From the NCBI RefSeq assembly GCF_017876755.1, contig NZ_JAGIOO010000001.1, positions 5,813,786 to 5,877,785 on the forward strand: a stretch of 64,000 nt of DNA, read 5' to 3'. The translations under genes and the position numbers were made by a program. Source of the stretch: Crossiella equi (lineage in GTDB: Bacteria > Actinomycetota > Actinomycetes > Mycobacteriales > Pseudonocardiaceae). Shown in pieces: positions 52,011 to 60,619 of the stretch; position 1 is the stretch's first letter, and each line of letters starts with the position of its first letter. The notes below the pieces were generated by a model, which was not told the origin of the DNA, ran no database searches, and was given only the letters and a program-made list of their open reading frames with translations.

Positions 52011-53997
52011 CCCGCCCCAGGTCCACCGCGAGCGCGGGCACCAGCAGCGAGCGCACCACCAGGGTGTCCAGCAGCACGCCGAAGGCCACCAGGAACGCGA
52101 TCTGGGCCAGGAACAGGATGGGCAGCACGGCCAGCGCGGCGAAGGTCGCGGCCAGCACCACCCCCGCCGAGGTGATCACACCACCGGTCACCGACAGCCC
52201 GACCAGCGTGCCCGCCTCGGTACCGCGCCGCGCGGCCTCCTCGCGGACGCGGGTCATCAGGAAGATGTTGTAGTCGATGCCCAGCGCCACCAGGAACACG
52301 AACGCGTAGAGCGGCACCCCGGGGTCGGCGCCCGGGAAGTCGAAGAGGTGGTTGAACACCAGCGCGGACACCCCGAGCGTGGCGGCGAAGGACAGCACCA
52401 CGGTCAGCATGAGCAGCAGCGGCGCGAGCAGCGAGCGCAGCAGCAGCGCCAGCACCACCAGGATCACCGCGATCACCAGCGGGATGATCAGCGCCCGGTC
52501 GCGCAGCGCGGTGTCCTGCACGTCCAGCTGCGCGGCGGTCGGCCCGCCCACGACCGCGTCCGCCCCGGGCACCGCGTGCACGGCGGTGCGCAGCGCGCGG
52601 ACCGAGGCGATGGCGCCCTCGCTGTCCGCTGCCTCGCGCAGGGTGGCGTTGAGCTCGACCCGGCCGTCCACCACCTTGGGCAGCACGGCCACCTCGGCCA
52701 CCCCGTCGACCCGGCGGGCGGCGGCCTCGACCTCCTTCGCCCGGTCGGCGTTGGCCACCAGCACGGCGGGGGAGCCGCTGCCGCCCGGGAAGTGCCGTCC
52801 CAGGGCGTCCTGGCCCTGTACTGAGTCCACTGTGGACAGGAACACGTCGGACTGCGCCACGCCGTCGGCCTTGAGCTGGCCCACGAACGCCACCCCGAAC
52901 AGCAGCACGGAGGTGGTGATCACCCAGGTGGACCGGGGGCGGCGGCCGACCAGCAGCGCCACCCGGTCCCACAACCCGTTGCCACTGCCCGTCTTCGGCT
53001 TGGCGGGCCAGAACGCGGCGCGGCCCAGCAGGACGAGCACCGCGGGCAGGAAGGTGAGCGAGGCCAGCAGCGAGGCGGCGATGCCGATCGCGGCCACCGG
53101 GCCCAGGCCCTTGTTGGAGTTGAGGTCGCTGAACAGCAGGCACAGCATGCCCAGCACCACGGTCCCGGCCGAGGCGCAGATCGGTTCCAGCGAGGCCCGC
53201 CAGGCCCGGCGCATGGCCAGGCGCGGCTCGGCCTTGCGCAGCTCCTCCCGGTAGCGCGCCACCAGCAGCAGCGCGTAGTCGGTGGAGGCGCCGAAGACCA
53301 GGATGAACAGGATGCCCTGGCTCTGCCCGTTCAGCGTGAGCACCCCGTCCCGCGCCAGCCGGTACACCACGGCCGCCGCGCCCAGCAGCGCGAGCGCGGC
53401 CGAGGCCAGCACCGCCACCGGCAGCAGCGGGCTGCGGTAGACCAGCACCAGGATCAGCGCGACCACGGCCGCGGTCACGCCCAGCAGCAGCCCGTCGATG
53501 CCGCCGAAGGTGGCGGCGAAGTCGCCGACGATGCCCGCCGGTCCGGTCACGTGCGCGGACAGGCCCCCGGGCAGGCCGTCCCGGACCACCTCGCGCAGCC
53601 TCTTGACCGTCTCACCGGCCCGGAAGCCGTCGCTGCCGTCGACCGGGACGAGGGCCTGGGCGGCCTTGCCGTCGGGCGAGGTCCGGGCGGGCGAAGCCGT
53701 ACCCCTGAGTCCGTCCACAGTGGACGCGCGTTCGACCGCCTTCGCGATCGCGGCCTGGTCTTCGGGTCGCAGTCCGTCCGCGCGCTCGAAGACGAGCACT
53801 CCGGGCAGCACGTCGGCGGCGCTGAACCTCTCCTGCTCGTCGGCCGCGCGCGTGGCCTCGGCGCTGGCGGGCAGGAAGGAGGCGTTGTCGTTGCGCTGCA
53901 CCTGTGACAGCCGCCCCAGGTCCGGCAACCCGACCGCCCCCACGAGGACCCACAGGACGAGCGCGATCGCGGGCAGCACAACACGAACACGAGACAC
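51955..53997 (-). CDS. MMPL-family lipid transporter
   Basis: The 680-residue RND-type membrane protein has two repeated halves, each with one helix, a periplasmic-side domain and five helices. It has the typical FGASTDYALLLVARYREEL and VALGIDYNIFLMTRVREEA segments, in which the charged residues carry protons. MMPL proteins export large lipids such as mycolyl and polyketide lipids. Beside a FAAL-PKS pair it is the obvious exporter of the product. GTG 53997 has GGGGGACC upstream. The N-terminal half lacks long external insertions, so it is shorter than mycobacterial MmpL3. Confidence 0.88.
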   Translation of the reverse strand: MSRVRVVLPAIALVLWVLVGAVGLPDLGRLSQVQRNDNASFLPASAEATRAADEQERFSAADVLPGVLVFERADGLRPEDQAAIAKAVERASTVDGLRGTASPARTSPDGKAAQALVPVDGSDGFRAGETVKRLREVVRDGLPGGLSAHVTGPAGIVGDFAATFGGIDGLLLGVTAAVVALILVLVYRSPLLPVAVLASAALALLGAAAVVYRLARDGVLTLNGQSQGILFILVFGASTDYALLLVARYREELRKAEPRLAMRRAWRASLEPICASAGTVVLGMLCLLFSDLNSNKGLGPVAAIGIAASLLASLTFLPAVLVLLGRAAFWPAKPKTGSGNGLWDRVALLVGRRPRSTWVITTSVLLFGVAFVGQLKADGVAQSDVFLSTVDSVQGQDALGRHFPGGSGSPAVLVANADRAKEVEAAARRVDGVAEVAVLPKVVDGRVELNATLREAADSEGAIASVRALRTAVHAVPGADAVVGGPTAAQLDVQDTALRDRALIIPLVIAVILVVLALLLRSLLAPLLLMLTVVLSFAATLGVSALVFNHLFDFPGADPGVPLYAFVFLVALGIDYNIFLMTRVREEAARRGTEAGTLVGLSVTGGVITSAGVVLAATFAALAVLPILFLAQIAFLVAFGVLLDTLVVRSLLVPALAVDLGRVIWWPSRLAAAPPAVRSR

Positions 53998-54101
53998 AGG
54001 TCCCCCTGGCGGCCGGGAGCAGGACCCCGATGATGTCCAGGCGGCTCCGCCGTTCAGACCAGCCGAAGGTCGTGACCCCCGGGTGGCCTACCGCACAGCC
54101 C

Positions 54102-54503
54102 TCAGGGCAGCGGGACCGGCGTGACCTTCCACAGGCCGTCGGTGTGCAGCGTCGCCAGGTGCACCACCGCGCGCGAGCTGTCCGCTCGCAGGTAGGCCAC
54201 CGCGAGCTGCTGGCGCCCGTGCACCAGCTCGCTCGTGGCGGCGAACTCCGAGGCGCCCGCCTCGGCGAACCCGGTGACCAGGGCCTGGGCCGCCTCGTCG
54301 GCACCGGAGTCGAACGAGGCCAGCTCGGCCAGCTTCCCGGAGTCTGCCTTGGCCAGCGCCTCGGTGACCTGGACGGCGAGCTCGTCCACGGTCTGGGCGC
54401 CCTTGGCCGGGGCCCCGGCGATCAGCGTCACGATCACCGCGATCCAGACGATCGCGAACAGCGGGATCCACACCCGCACGCTGCGCAGCTTGTTGATGAT
54501 CAT
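54102..54503 (-). CDS. Small membrane-anchored protein with external domain
   Basis: The 133-residue protein has a short positive N-terminus, one membrane helix (VWIPLFAIVWIAVIVTLIAG, residues about 11-30) and an outward domain of about 100 residues ending HTDGLWKVTPVPLP. The form recalls Mce-associated or NTF2-like anchored proteins, but no clear family is seen. It begins four bases after the corA stop, so it is probably the second gene of the corA unit. The MMPL gene follows 104 bases later, which might link the two. Confidence 0.72.
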   Translation of the reverse strand: MIINKLRSVRVWIPLFAIVWIAVIVTLIAGAPAKGAQTVDELAVQVTEALAKADSGKLAELASFDSGADEAAQALVTGFAEAGASEFAATSELVHGRQQLAVAYLRADSSRAVVHLATLHTDGLWKVTPVPLP

Positions 54504-54507
54504 CTCG

Positions 54508-55590
54508 TCACAGCCACTGGTTGCGGCGGAAGATGCGGTACAGCACCAGGCAGGCGAGGAGGATGACGCCCAGCACCACGGGGTAGGCGAAGGTCATCTT
54601 CAGCTCGGGCATGTTCTCGAAGTTCATGCCGTAGATCCCGGCGATCATCGTGGGCACCGAGATGATCGCGACCCAGGCGCTGATCTTGCGCATGTCGTTG
54701 TTCTGGCGCATGGTGATCTTGGCCAGCACCGCGTCGATCAGGGTCGTGAGCATCTCGTCGAAGGTGACGATGCGGTCGTGCACGGTGGTGAGGTGGTCGT
54801 CGACGTCGCGGAAGTAGGACCGCACCTCGTCGGGCACCAGCGGGATGTAGCCCTCGGCCAGGCGGCGCAGCGGCGTGGCCAGCGGGCCCACCGCCCGGCG
54901 CAGCTCCATGACCTCGCGCTTCATCAGGTAGATCTGCTCCGGGTCGACCGCGCTGCGCGGGTCGAAGACCTCGACCTCCAGCGTGTCGATGTCGTCCTCG
55001 ACCGCGCTGGTGACCTCCAGGTAGTGGTCGACCACGTGGTCGGCGATGGCGTGCAGCACGGCGGCGGGCCCGAGCTGGAGCTTCTCCACGTCCTGCTCCA
55101 GCTCGCTGCGCAGCCCGGCCAGGGCCGCGTGCTTGCCGTGCCGCACCGTGATCACGAACTCCCGGCCGACGAAGACCATGATCTCGCCGGTCTCCACGAT
55201 CTCGTTCGCCGTGGTGGGCGACTCGTGCGCGACGTAGCGGACCGTCTTGAGCACCATGAACAGCGAGTCGTCGTAGCGCTCCAGCTTCGGGCGCTGGTGC
55301 GCGTGCACCGCGTCCTCCACGGCCAGCTCGTGCAGCCCGAAGGTCTCCGCGATGCTCTGGATCTGCTCCTCGTCCGGCTCGTGCAGGCCGATCCAGACGA
55401 ACCCGGTGCCCCGCTTGCGGACCTCCTCGACCGCCCCGGCGTGTGTCCAGCGGCCGGGCAGCCGCTTGCCCTCGACGTAGACGCCGCAGTCGACCACGTA
55501 GGCGGAGAGCGGCACCGGGATCTGCTGGGGCATGGCAGCTCCGTTACGGGCGGCGCGGCCACGCAGGCCGAGCGTGGGCAGAACGGACAT
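54508..55590 (-). CDS. corA: CorA-family Mg2+/Co2+ channel
   Basis: The 360-residue protein has a long soluble N-terminal domain and two C-terminal helices, with the channel signature YGMNF after the first helix (AWVAIISVPTMIAGIYGMN) and the acidic loop ENMPEL. It forms pentameric channels for Mg2+ entry. In mycobacteria corA follows sugC directly; here about 33 kb of other genes lie between. The ATG at 55590 and an internal ATG 19 codons later are both possible starts. Confidence 0.93.
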   Translation of the reverse strand: MSVLPTLGLRGRAARNGAAMPQQIPVPLSAYVVDCGVYVEGKRLPGRWTHAGAVEEVRKRGTGFVWIGLHEPDEEQIQSIAETFGLHELAVEDAVHAHQRPKLERYDDSLFMVLKTVRYVAHESPTTANEIVETGEIMVFVGREFVITVRHGKHAALAGLRSELEQDVEKLQLGPAAVLHAIADHVVDHYLEVTSAVEDDIDTLEVEVFDPRSAVDPEQIYLMKREVMELRRAVGPLATPLRRLAEGYIPLVPDEVRSYFRDVDDHLTTVHDRIVTFDEMLTTLIDAVLAKITMRQNNDMRKISAWVAIISVPTMIAGIYGMNFENMPELKMTFAYPVVLGVILLACLVLYRIFRRNQWL

Positions 55591-55897
55591 GGGGGGCTCC
55601 AGTCGGACAACGCGTCACGGGAACGGGTGAACTGCCGGAACCTGCGTGAGGGCCCGGCGCCAGGACGCGTCCAGACCGGTTGATCGGGTGCCTACCTCGT
55701 TGTCGGCGACCCACCGGAGAGGACACGGGCGGTACTGGGAGGGTTGCTGTCCGTACTCACCGCGTCTCACCTCCTCGGGGTCGTGGCCGGAACGGTGGAT
55801 TCGCTCACAGACCAGTTGTCGAGACTACCCGTACCGGGGCAAGACTGTCCTCTCCGGTCGTGGTCGACCGGAGAGGACCTCGATCTCGGGAGGCAGA
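55591..55897 (+). promoter_or_regulatory. 307-base gap between corA and the MaoC gene
   Basis: This divergent gap holds no ORF I trust. A perfect palindrome lies at 55847-55878, and ACCGGAGAGGAC occurs at 55713-55724 and again at 55867-55878. GGGAACGGG at 55619-55627 and GGAAC at 55637-55641 could be ECF-type -35 elements, without a clear -10. Confidence 0.5.
55847..55878 (+). promoter_or_regulatory. Perfect 14-bp inverted repeat before the MaoC gene
   Basis: GTCCTCTCCGGTCG (55847-55860) and CGACCGGAGAGGAC (55865-55878) flank TGGT. The stem ends eight bases before the ribosome site (CGGGAGG, 55887-55893). It may be a regulator site or a leader hairpin. Confidence 0.6.
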
Positions 55898-56401
55898 GTG
55901 CAGTTCGGGCGGTACTTCGAGGAGTTCGAGGTCGGTGCGGTCTACAAGCACTGGCCCGGCAAGACGGTCACCGAGTACGACGACCACCTGTTCTGCCTGA
56001 TCACCATGAACCACCACCCCCTCCACCTGGACGCCCACTACGCGGAGGAGACCACCGACTTCGGCAAGAACGTCGTGGTCGGCAACTACATCTACTCCCT
56101 GCTGCTGGGCATGTCCGTGGCCGACGTCTCCGGCAAGGCCATCGCCAACCTGGAGGTGGAGTCGCTGCGGCACGTGAAGCCGACCTTCCACGGCGACACC
56201 ATCTACGGCGAGACCGAGGTGCTGGACAAGACCGAGTCCAAGTCCAAGGACGACCGGGGCGTGGTCTACGTGGAGACCAAGGGCTACAAGCAGGACGGTA
56301 CGGTCGTCTGCGTGTTCCGCCGCAAGGTCATGGTGCCCAAGCGCTCCTACGGCGAGGCCCGTGGCGGCGAGCAGCCCGGCCGCCCCGAGCCGAAGGCCTG
56401 A
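55898..56401 (+). CDS. MaoC-like hydratase, candidate mesaconyl-CoA hydratase
   Basis: The 167-residue hot-dog protein has the hydratase-2 region HPLHLDAHYAEETTDFGKNVVVGNYI, here in parts HPLHLDAHYAEETTDFGKN and VVVGNYIYSL, with Asp and His in catalytic positions. The N-terminus YEEFEV-like FEEFEVGAVYKHWPGKT resembles the actinobacterial MaoC enzyme beside malyl-CoA lyase in ethylmalonyl-CoA gene sets. It would hydrate mesaconyl-C1-CoA to beta-methylmalyl-CoA. The substrate is inferred from family resemblance and from the lyase gene in this window. GTG 55898 has CGGGAGG (55887-55893) upstream. The next gene follows after four bases. Confidence 0.83.
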   Translation: MQFGRYFEEFEVGAVYKHWPGKTVTEYDDHLFCLITMNHHPLHLDAHYAEETTDFGKNVVVGNYIYSLLLGMSVADVSGKAIANLEVESLRHVKPTFHGDTIYGETEVLDKTESKSKDDRGVVYVETKGYKQDGTVVCVFRRKVMVPKRSYGEARGGEQPGRPEPKA

Positions 56402-56405
56402 GCCC

Positions 56406-57497
56406 GTGAGCGCACCGACCGCCGACCGCCTGCGGGCCTTCGCCGCCGAGCAGGCGGCCGCCTCCCCGCTCTACGAGGCCCTGGCCGCGGGGGCCGCCGC
56501 CGACCCCGACGTCACCAGGCTCATCGGCGAGGCCTCGCCCGAGCTGTTCCTGGCCGCCGCGCAGCGCGTGCTCTTCCGCGAGCCCTGGCACGCCCTCACC
56601 CGCTACTACCCCTCGCTCGGCGGGGCGGACGGCCCGGACGGCGAGCTGTGGCCGCTGTTCCGCGCGTTCGTGCTGGAGCGGGCCGAGGCCGTCGCCGGGC
56701 TGCTGGCCACCCGCCGGGTGCGCGAGGAGCTGGTCCGCCCGGCCGCACTGCTCTACCCCGGCCTGGCCGTGGTGGCCAAGGAGGCGGGCAAGACCCCCAT
56801 CGGCCTGGTCGAGGTCGGCGCGGGCGCCGGGTTCCGCCTGGTGCTCGACCGCTACGGCTTCAAGTACGCCCTCACCGGCGGCGGGCCGGACGTCAGCCGG
56901 GGCAAGAAGACCGCGCGCCTGGTGCTGGACGCCCAGGTCACCGACACCACCAGCAAGCCAGCCGAGGCCTTCGGCAAGCAGGCCAAGCTGCCCACGATCG
57001 CCGAACGCGCCGGTGTGGACGCCGACCCGGTGGATGTGGCCGACGAGGAGGAGTTGAGCTGGCTGGAGGCCTGCGTCTGGCCGGACCAGCCGCGCCGCCT
57101 GCGCCTGCTGCGGCTGGCCGCCGACGAGGTCACCGCGGCCAAACAGGGGGTGGCGCAGGCCGAGCCGGTGGCCGGACTGGCCGCCGCGGCCGCCCGGATC
57201 CCGGCCGAACTCCCCCTGGTGGTCACGACCTGCGGCCTGCTGGACGGTCGGGACGCGGCCTTCACCGAGGCCTGGGTCGACGCTGTGCGCACGCTCGCGG
57301 TGAATCGTCCACTGTGGTGGGTCAGCCAGGAGGGTTATCGGGCTTTTCCGGACGAACTTCGCCCGGAGGCCCCTCACCTGGCCGAGGCGGACCGGGTGCT
57401 GAGCGTGATCAACTGGGCTGGCGGGGCGCCCCGGGCGCGCCGCCTGGCTACCGCCGATCGGCTGACCCGCGGACTGACCTGGCTGGGCCCGAACTAG
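56406..57497 (+). CDS. DUF2332 family protein (copy 2)
   Basis: The 363-residue protein is a paralogue in family terms of 36560-37645: it has LVEVGAGAGFRLVLDRYGF, WLEACVWPDQPRRLRLLRLA and VVTTCGLLDG in the same order. The role is unknown; the glycine-rich motif suggests a nucleotide or SAM-binding Rossmann fold. GTG 56406 lies four bases after the MaoC stop, so the two are probably cotranscribed. The frame extends to 56361 inside the MaoC gene. The 3' end overlaps the NUDIX gene by four bases (CTAG). Confidence 0.8.
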   Translation: MSAPTADRLRAFAAEQAAASPLYEALAAGAAADPDVTRLIGEASPELFLAAAQRVLFREPWHALTRYYPSLGGADGPDGELWPLFRAFVLERAEAVAGLLATRRVREELVRPAALLYPGLAVVAKEAGKTPIGLVEVGAGAGFRLVLDRYGFKYALTGGGPDVSRGKKTARLVLDAQVTDTTSKPAEAFGKQAKLPTIAERAGVDADPVDVADEEELSWLEACVWPDQPRRLRLLRLAADEVTAAKQGVAQAEPVAGLAAAAARIPAELPLVVTTCGLLDGRDAAFTEAWVDAVRTLAVNRPLWWVSQEGYRAFPDELRPEAPHLAEADRVLSVINWAGGAPRARRLATADRLTRGLTWLGPN

Positions 57498-57943
57498 GCG
57501 CCGGGACCGCCCGCCCGGGCCCCGGCGGGGAGCACTCGCCACCCGGCGAGTGCCTCCGCCAGGCCCGGGGACAGGGCACCCGCGCGGTGCAACGCGTCGA
57601 AGATCACACCGTCCGCCCAGAGCACCGCTGACGCATCGTCACCAGGCCGGATGCGGCCGGAAACACCCCGTACGGCGTAGTCGTGGATGTCGTAGACCCC
57701 GTGCCGGGAAGGGCGCTCCACCGAACCGATCCAGCGATCGATCGCCCCCGACAGCCCCGTTTCCTCGGACAATTCCCTGATCACGGCCTGGTGGTCTGCT
57801 TCCCCGGGCTCCACCCGGCCCCCGGGAATGGACCAGGAACCCAGTGCCGGGGGTTGGCCCCGACGGATCAGCAGAATGCGTCCGAACGGGTCGTGGACGA
57901 CTGCGCCGACGCAGCGGACGCGCTGGTCCGGGGCCTCAACCAT
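57494..57943 (-). CDS. NUDIX hydrolase
   Basis: From ATG 57943 the protein has 149 residues with a complete NUDIX box (G-RVEPG-E-ADHQAVI-REL-SEETGL). It hydrolyses a nucleoside diphosphate linked to another group; the position and size suggest an ADP-ribose or dNTP-type pyrophosphatase, but this cannot be decided. TACTCT (57952-57957, minus strand) lies eight bases upstream, in keeping with a leaderless start. The frame is open to 57970. Confidence 0.85.
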   Translation of the reverse strand: MVEAPDQRVRCVGAVVHDPFGRILLIRRGQPPALGSWSIPGGRVEPGEADHQAVIRELSEETGLSGAIDRWIGSVERPSRHGVYDIHDYAVRGVSGRIRPGDDASAVLWADGVIFDALHRAGALSPGLAEALAGWRVLPAGARAGGPGA

Positions 57944-57992
57944 GACCACGGAGAGTAGTTCACACCACAAGGCGTCGTGATCCGCTGCCCCA

Positions 57993-58035
57993 AGTGCGGT
58001 ACAAATCTGCCATAGCGCGGCGGAGTGCGGTACAA
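57993..58035 (+). repeat. Two direct repeats upstream of the small membrane protein
   Basis: AGTGCGGTACAA occurs at 57993-58004 and 58024-58035, exactly 31 bases apart, about three turns of DNA. The spacing puts both on the same face, as for a cooperative regulator, 50-92 bases before the start codon. The second is followed by CGG, the first by ATC. Confidence 0.55.
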
Positions 58036-58084
58036 CGGTTCCGCAGGCGCCAACAAGGCCGTTACCGGACGGGGTTGGTTTACC

Positions 58085-58246
58085 ATGAACTTGAAGAAGA
58101 TCCTGATCTTCGCGGGTGTTGCTCTGGTTCTCTTCTTGCTCATTACGCAGCCAACACAGGCGGCGGACGGCGTCACCGGCATCCTCGGCACCCTCCGCGG
58201 CGCCGCTGAGTCGATCATCACCTTCGTCCGGTCGCTGTTCAACTAG
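58085..58246 (+). CDS. 53-residue secreted or membrane small protein
   Basis: ATG 58085 encodes MNLKKILIFAGVALVLFLLI, then TQPTQAADGVTGILGTLRG and a second amphipathic or hydrophobic helix ESIITFVRSLFN. The N-terminus is a signal-like helix, and the AQAAD-like site TQAADG could be cleaved. It lies 18 bases before the PH-domain gene, an arrangement I associate with other actinomycetes. The role is unknown. The frame extends to 58025, across one of the direct repeats, which makes the shorter form more likely. Confidence 0.72.
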   Translation: MNLKKILIFAGVALVLFLLITQPTQAADGVTGILGTLRGAAESIITFVRSLFN

Positions 58247-58264
58247 CGGCCGGAGGTCGGCACA

Positions 58265-58825
58265 TTGTTCTCGCCTCGCGACTCAGACGAGTACCTGCTC
58301 GACACCGAGCGCCGCGTCATCCGCGTGCGCAGGCACTGGGCCAGTCTGCTCTGGGACATCTTCGAGGCGACGGCGTTGCTCGCCGGAGCAGTGATGATCT
58401 CCTACCTGCTGCCGCCGGATGCCTGGATCATCCAGAACCTCCTGTGGTACGCGGCCCTGGTCATCCTGCTCCGGTTCGCCTACATCACCATCGACTGGTG
58501 GGTGGAACGGCTCGTCATCACCGACAAGCGGTTCATGATCACCAGCGGCGTGTTCACCACCAAGGTGGCCATGATGCCGGTGACCAAGGTGACCGACCTG
58601 ACCTTCGAGCGCACCATGACCGGGCGCATGCTCGGTTACGGCACGATCGTGGTCGAGTCGGCGGGTCAGATCCAGGCGCTCAACAAGATCGAGTACCTGC
58701 CGAAGCCCGAGCAGATCAACGACGCCATCTCCGAGCTGGTGTTCGGTGACAAGAAGGCCCAGGCCGAGCGCTTCACGATGATGAAGGCCAAGAAGCAAAC
58801 GGCCGGTAAGAAGATCATCGGCTGA
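58265..58825 (+). CDS. Membrane protein with bacterial PH domain (DUF304-like)
   Basis: The 186-residue protein has a short N-terminal region, two membrane helices (about 36-80, ATALLAGAVMISYLL and NLLWYAALVILLRFAYI) and a PH-like domain (ERLVITDKRFMITSGVFTTKV, in parts LVITDKRFMITSG and VTKVTDLTFERTMTGRMLGYG). A Lys-rich tail follows. Such proteins are unassigned membrane components. The start TTG 58265 has CGGAGG (58251-58256) upstream. It probably shares a transcript with the 53-residue protein. Confidence 0.85.
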   Translation: MFSPRDSDEYLLDTERRVIRVRRHWASLLWDIFEATALLAGAVMISYLLPPDAWIIQNLLWYAALVILLRFAYITIDWWVERLVITDKRFMITSGVFTTKVAMMPVTKVTDLTFERTMTGRMLGYGTIVVESAGQIQALNKIEYLPKPEQINDAISELVFGDKKAQAERFTMMKAKKQTAGKKIIG

Positions 58826-58838
58826 GTAGTACACACTC

Positions 58839-59702
58839 GTGGGTGTGCTCATCGACCTGCACGCCCACTCGACCGCATCCGACGGCACCGACAGCCCGGC
58901 CGAACTGATGGCCGCGGCCTCGGCCGCCGGACTGCACGCGGTGGCGATCACCGACCACGACACGACGGCCGGCTGGGCCGAGGCTGAGGCAGCCCGACCC
59001 ACCGGCCTTCGTCTTGTCCGGGGTGCGGAGCTCTCCTGCATCGCACCGGACGGACGGGGCGGCCAGGTCACCGTGCACCTGCTCGCCTACCTCTTCGACC
59101 CGGCCTCCCCGGCGGTGGTCGGGGAGCAGACCCGGCTGCGGGCCGAGCGGCGGGCGAGGCTGCGGCTGATCGCCGAGCGGATGGCCGCCGACGGTCTGCC
59201 GGTCGACCCGGACGCGCTCTTCGACGGCCTGCCGCCGGACGCCTCGGTCGGACGGCCGCACCTGGCGCGCGTGCTGGTGGCGGCCGGGCTGGTGCCCACG
59301 GTCAACGACGCCTTCGCCCAGTATCTGCGCGACGGCGGGCAGTACTACCTGGCCCGTACGGACACCCCGGTGGAGCGCGCGGTGGAGATGATCGCCGAGG
59401 CGGGCGGGGTCACCGTGTTCGCGCACCCGTTCGCCCGGCGGCGTGGCCCCGTGGTCACCGAGCAGGTCATCCGGGACCTGTCCGCGCGCGGGCTGACCGG
59501 GGTGGAGGTCGACCACCCCGACCACGCGCCGGAGGACCGGGAGCTGCTGCGGGCGCTGGCCGAGGAGCAGAACCTGGTGGTCACCGGCTCCAGCGACTAC
59601 CACGGCACGAACAAGACCGTGCGGCTCGGCGAGGAGAGCACCGCGCCGGAGCAGCTGGAGGCCCTGGTCTCCAAGGCCAGTGCGGTGCCCGTGCTCGGCT
59701 GA
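58839..59702 (+). CDS. PHP-domain phosphoesterase (RNase AM/nucleoside-bisphosphatase type)
   Basis: The 287-residue protein has the metal-binding motifs IDLHAHSTASDG and AITDHDT at the start, FAHPF in the middle and TGSSDYHG near the end. This PHP subgroup includes YciV (RNase AM) and cyclic-phosphate phosphodiesterases acting on 3',5'-nucleoside bisphosphates. It is cytoplasmic and may recycle nucleotides or RNA fragments. GTG 58839 lies 13 bases after the PH-domain gene. Confidence 0.85.
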   Translation: MGVLIDLHAHSTASDGTDSPAELMAAASAAGLHAVAITDHDTTAGWAEAEAARPTGLRLVRGAELSCIAPDGRGGQVTVHLLAYLFDPASPAVVGEQTRLRAERRARLRLIAERMAADGLPVDPDALFDGLPPDASVGRPHLARVLVAAGLVPTVNDAFAQYLRDGGQYYLARTDTPVERAVEMIAEAGGVTVFAHPFARRRGPVVTEQVIRDLSARGLTGVEVDHPDHAPEDRELLRALAEEQNLVVTGSSDYHGTNKTVRLGEESTAPEQLEALVSKASAVPVLG

Positions 59703-59782
59703 TCCCGGTTGGCGGGGATTTCTCCCGCTGGGTGTGACCTCCGGTGCGGAGCGTGTCGGGGGTGGTGCGTACCGTGGGGTCC

Positions 59783-60619
59783 GTGGGGCAGCTCGGACTC
59801 GAACTGGAAGGCATGCCGCGCAAGCTCGTGCGCGTCACGCCCGCACGTCTGGCCACCTGGGCCGACTGTCGGCGCCGGTACCGCATGGCCTACCTAGACC
59901 GGCCGTCGCCGTCGCGGGGTGGCGCGTGGGCGCACAACACGCTCGGCGCGGTGGTGCACAACGCGCTGCGGGCCTTCTTCGACCTGCCGGTGGCACGGCG
60001 CACCCCGGAGCAGGCGGCGGCGCTGGTCACCAAGCACTGGAAGTCCGACGGCTTCCAGGACGCCGAGCAGGCGGCCCGCTACCGCGAACGCGCCCAGGGC
60101 TGGGTGCGCGACTACGTGGAGCACAACGACGTCACCGTCGACCCGGTGGGCCTGGAGCGCTGGGTGTCCACCCCCACCGGCGGCATCGTGGCCGAGGGCC
60201 GGGTCGACCGCATCGACGCCCGCGACGGCGAGCTGGTCATCGTCGACTACAAGACCGGCCGCCACGCGCTGACCACGGACGACGCCCGGGGCTCGCAGGC
60301 GCTGGCGCTGTACGCGCTGGCCGCCGCGCGCACGCTGCGCCGCCCGTGCCACCTGGTGGAGCTGCACCACCTGCCCACCGGCGAGGTCGCGCAGTGGCGC
60401 CACACCGACGAGTCCCTGGCCCGCCAGGTGCGCCGGGCCGAGGAGTCCGCCGAGGAGCTGGCCGCGGCGGGCGACACGCTCACCGCGGGCGGCGACCGGG
60501 AGGTCCTGTTCCCGCCCTCGCCGGGCCGCCAGTGCACGTGGTGCGACTTCCGCCGCCACTGCCCGGAAGGCCAGGAGGCCGCCCCGGAGCTCGAGCCGTG
60601 GGCGATGCTGGCGCCATGA
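59783..60619 (+). CDS. RecB-like PD-(D/E)XK nuclease with Cys cluster
   Basis: The protein has the nuclease core AEGRVDRIDARDGELVIVDYKTGR with the catalytic Asp, Asp and Lys (in parts AEGRVDRIDA and ELVIVDYKTG). It has Cys in WADCRRRYR near the start and CTWCDFRRHC at the end, a 4Fe-4S arrangement as in AddB/Cas4 nucleases. It may trim DNA ends. Starts: GTG 59783 gives 278 residues and ATG 59813 gives 268; both are possible, and GGAAGG precedes the ATG too closely. The stop overlaps the next gene (ATGA). Confidence 0.82.
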   Translation: MGQLGLELEGMPRKLVRVTPARLATWADCRRRYRMAYLDRPSPSRGGAWAHNTLGAVVHNALRAFFDLPVARRTPEQAAALVTKHWKSDGFQDAEQAARYRERAQGWVRDYVEHNDVTVDPVGLERWVSTPTGGIVAEGRVDRIDARDGELVIVDYKTGRHALTTDDARGSQALALYALAAARTLRRPCHLVELHHLPTGEVAQWRHTDESLARQVRRAEESAEELAAAGDTLTAGGDREVLFPPSPGRQCTWCDFRRHCPEGQEAAPELEPWAMLAP

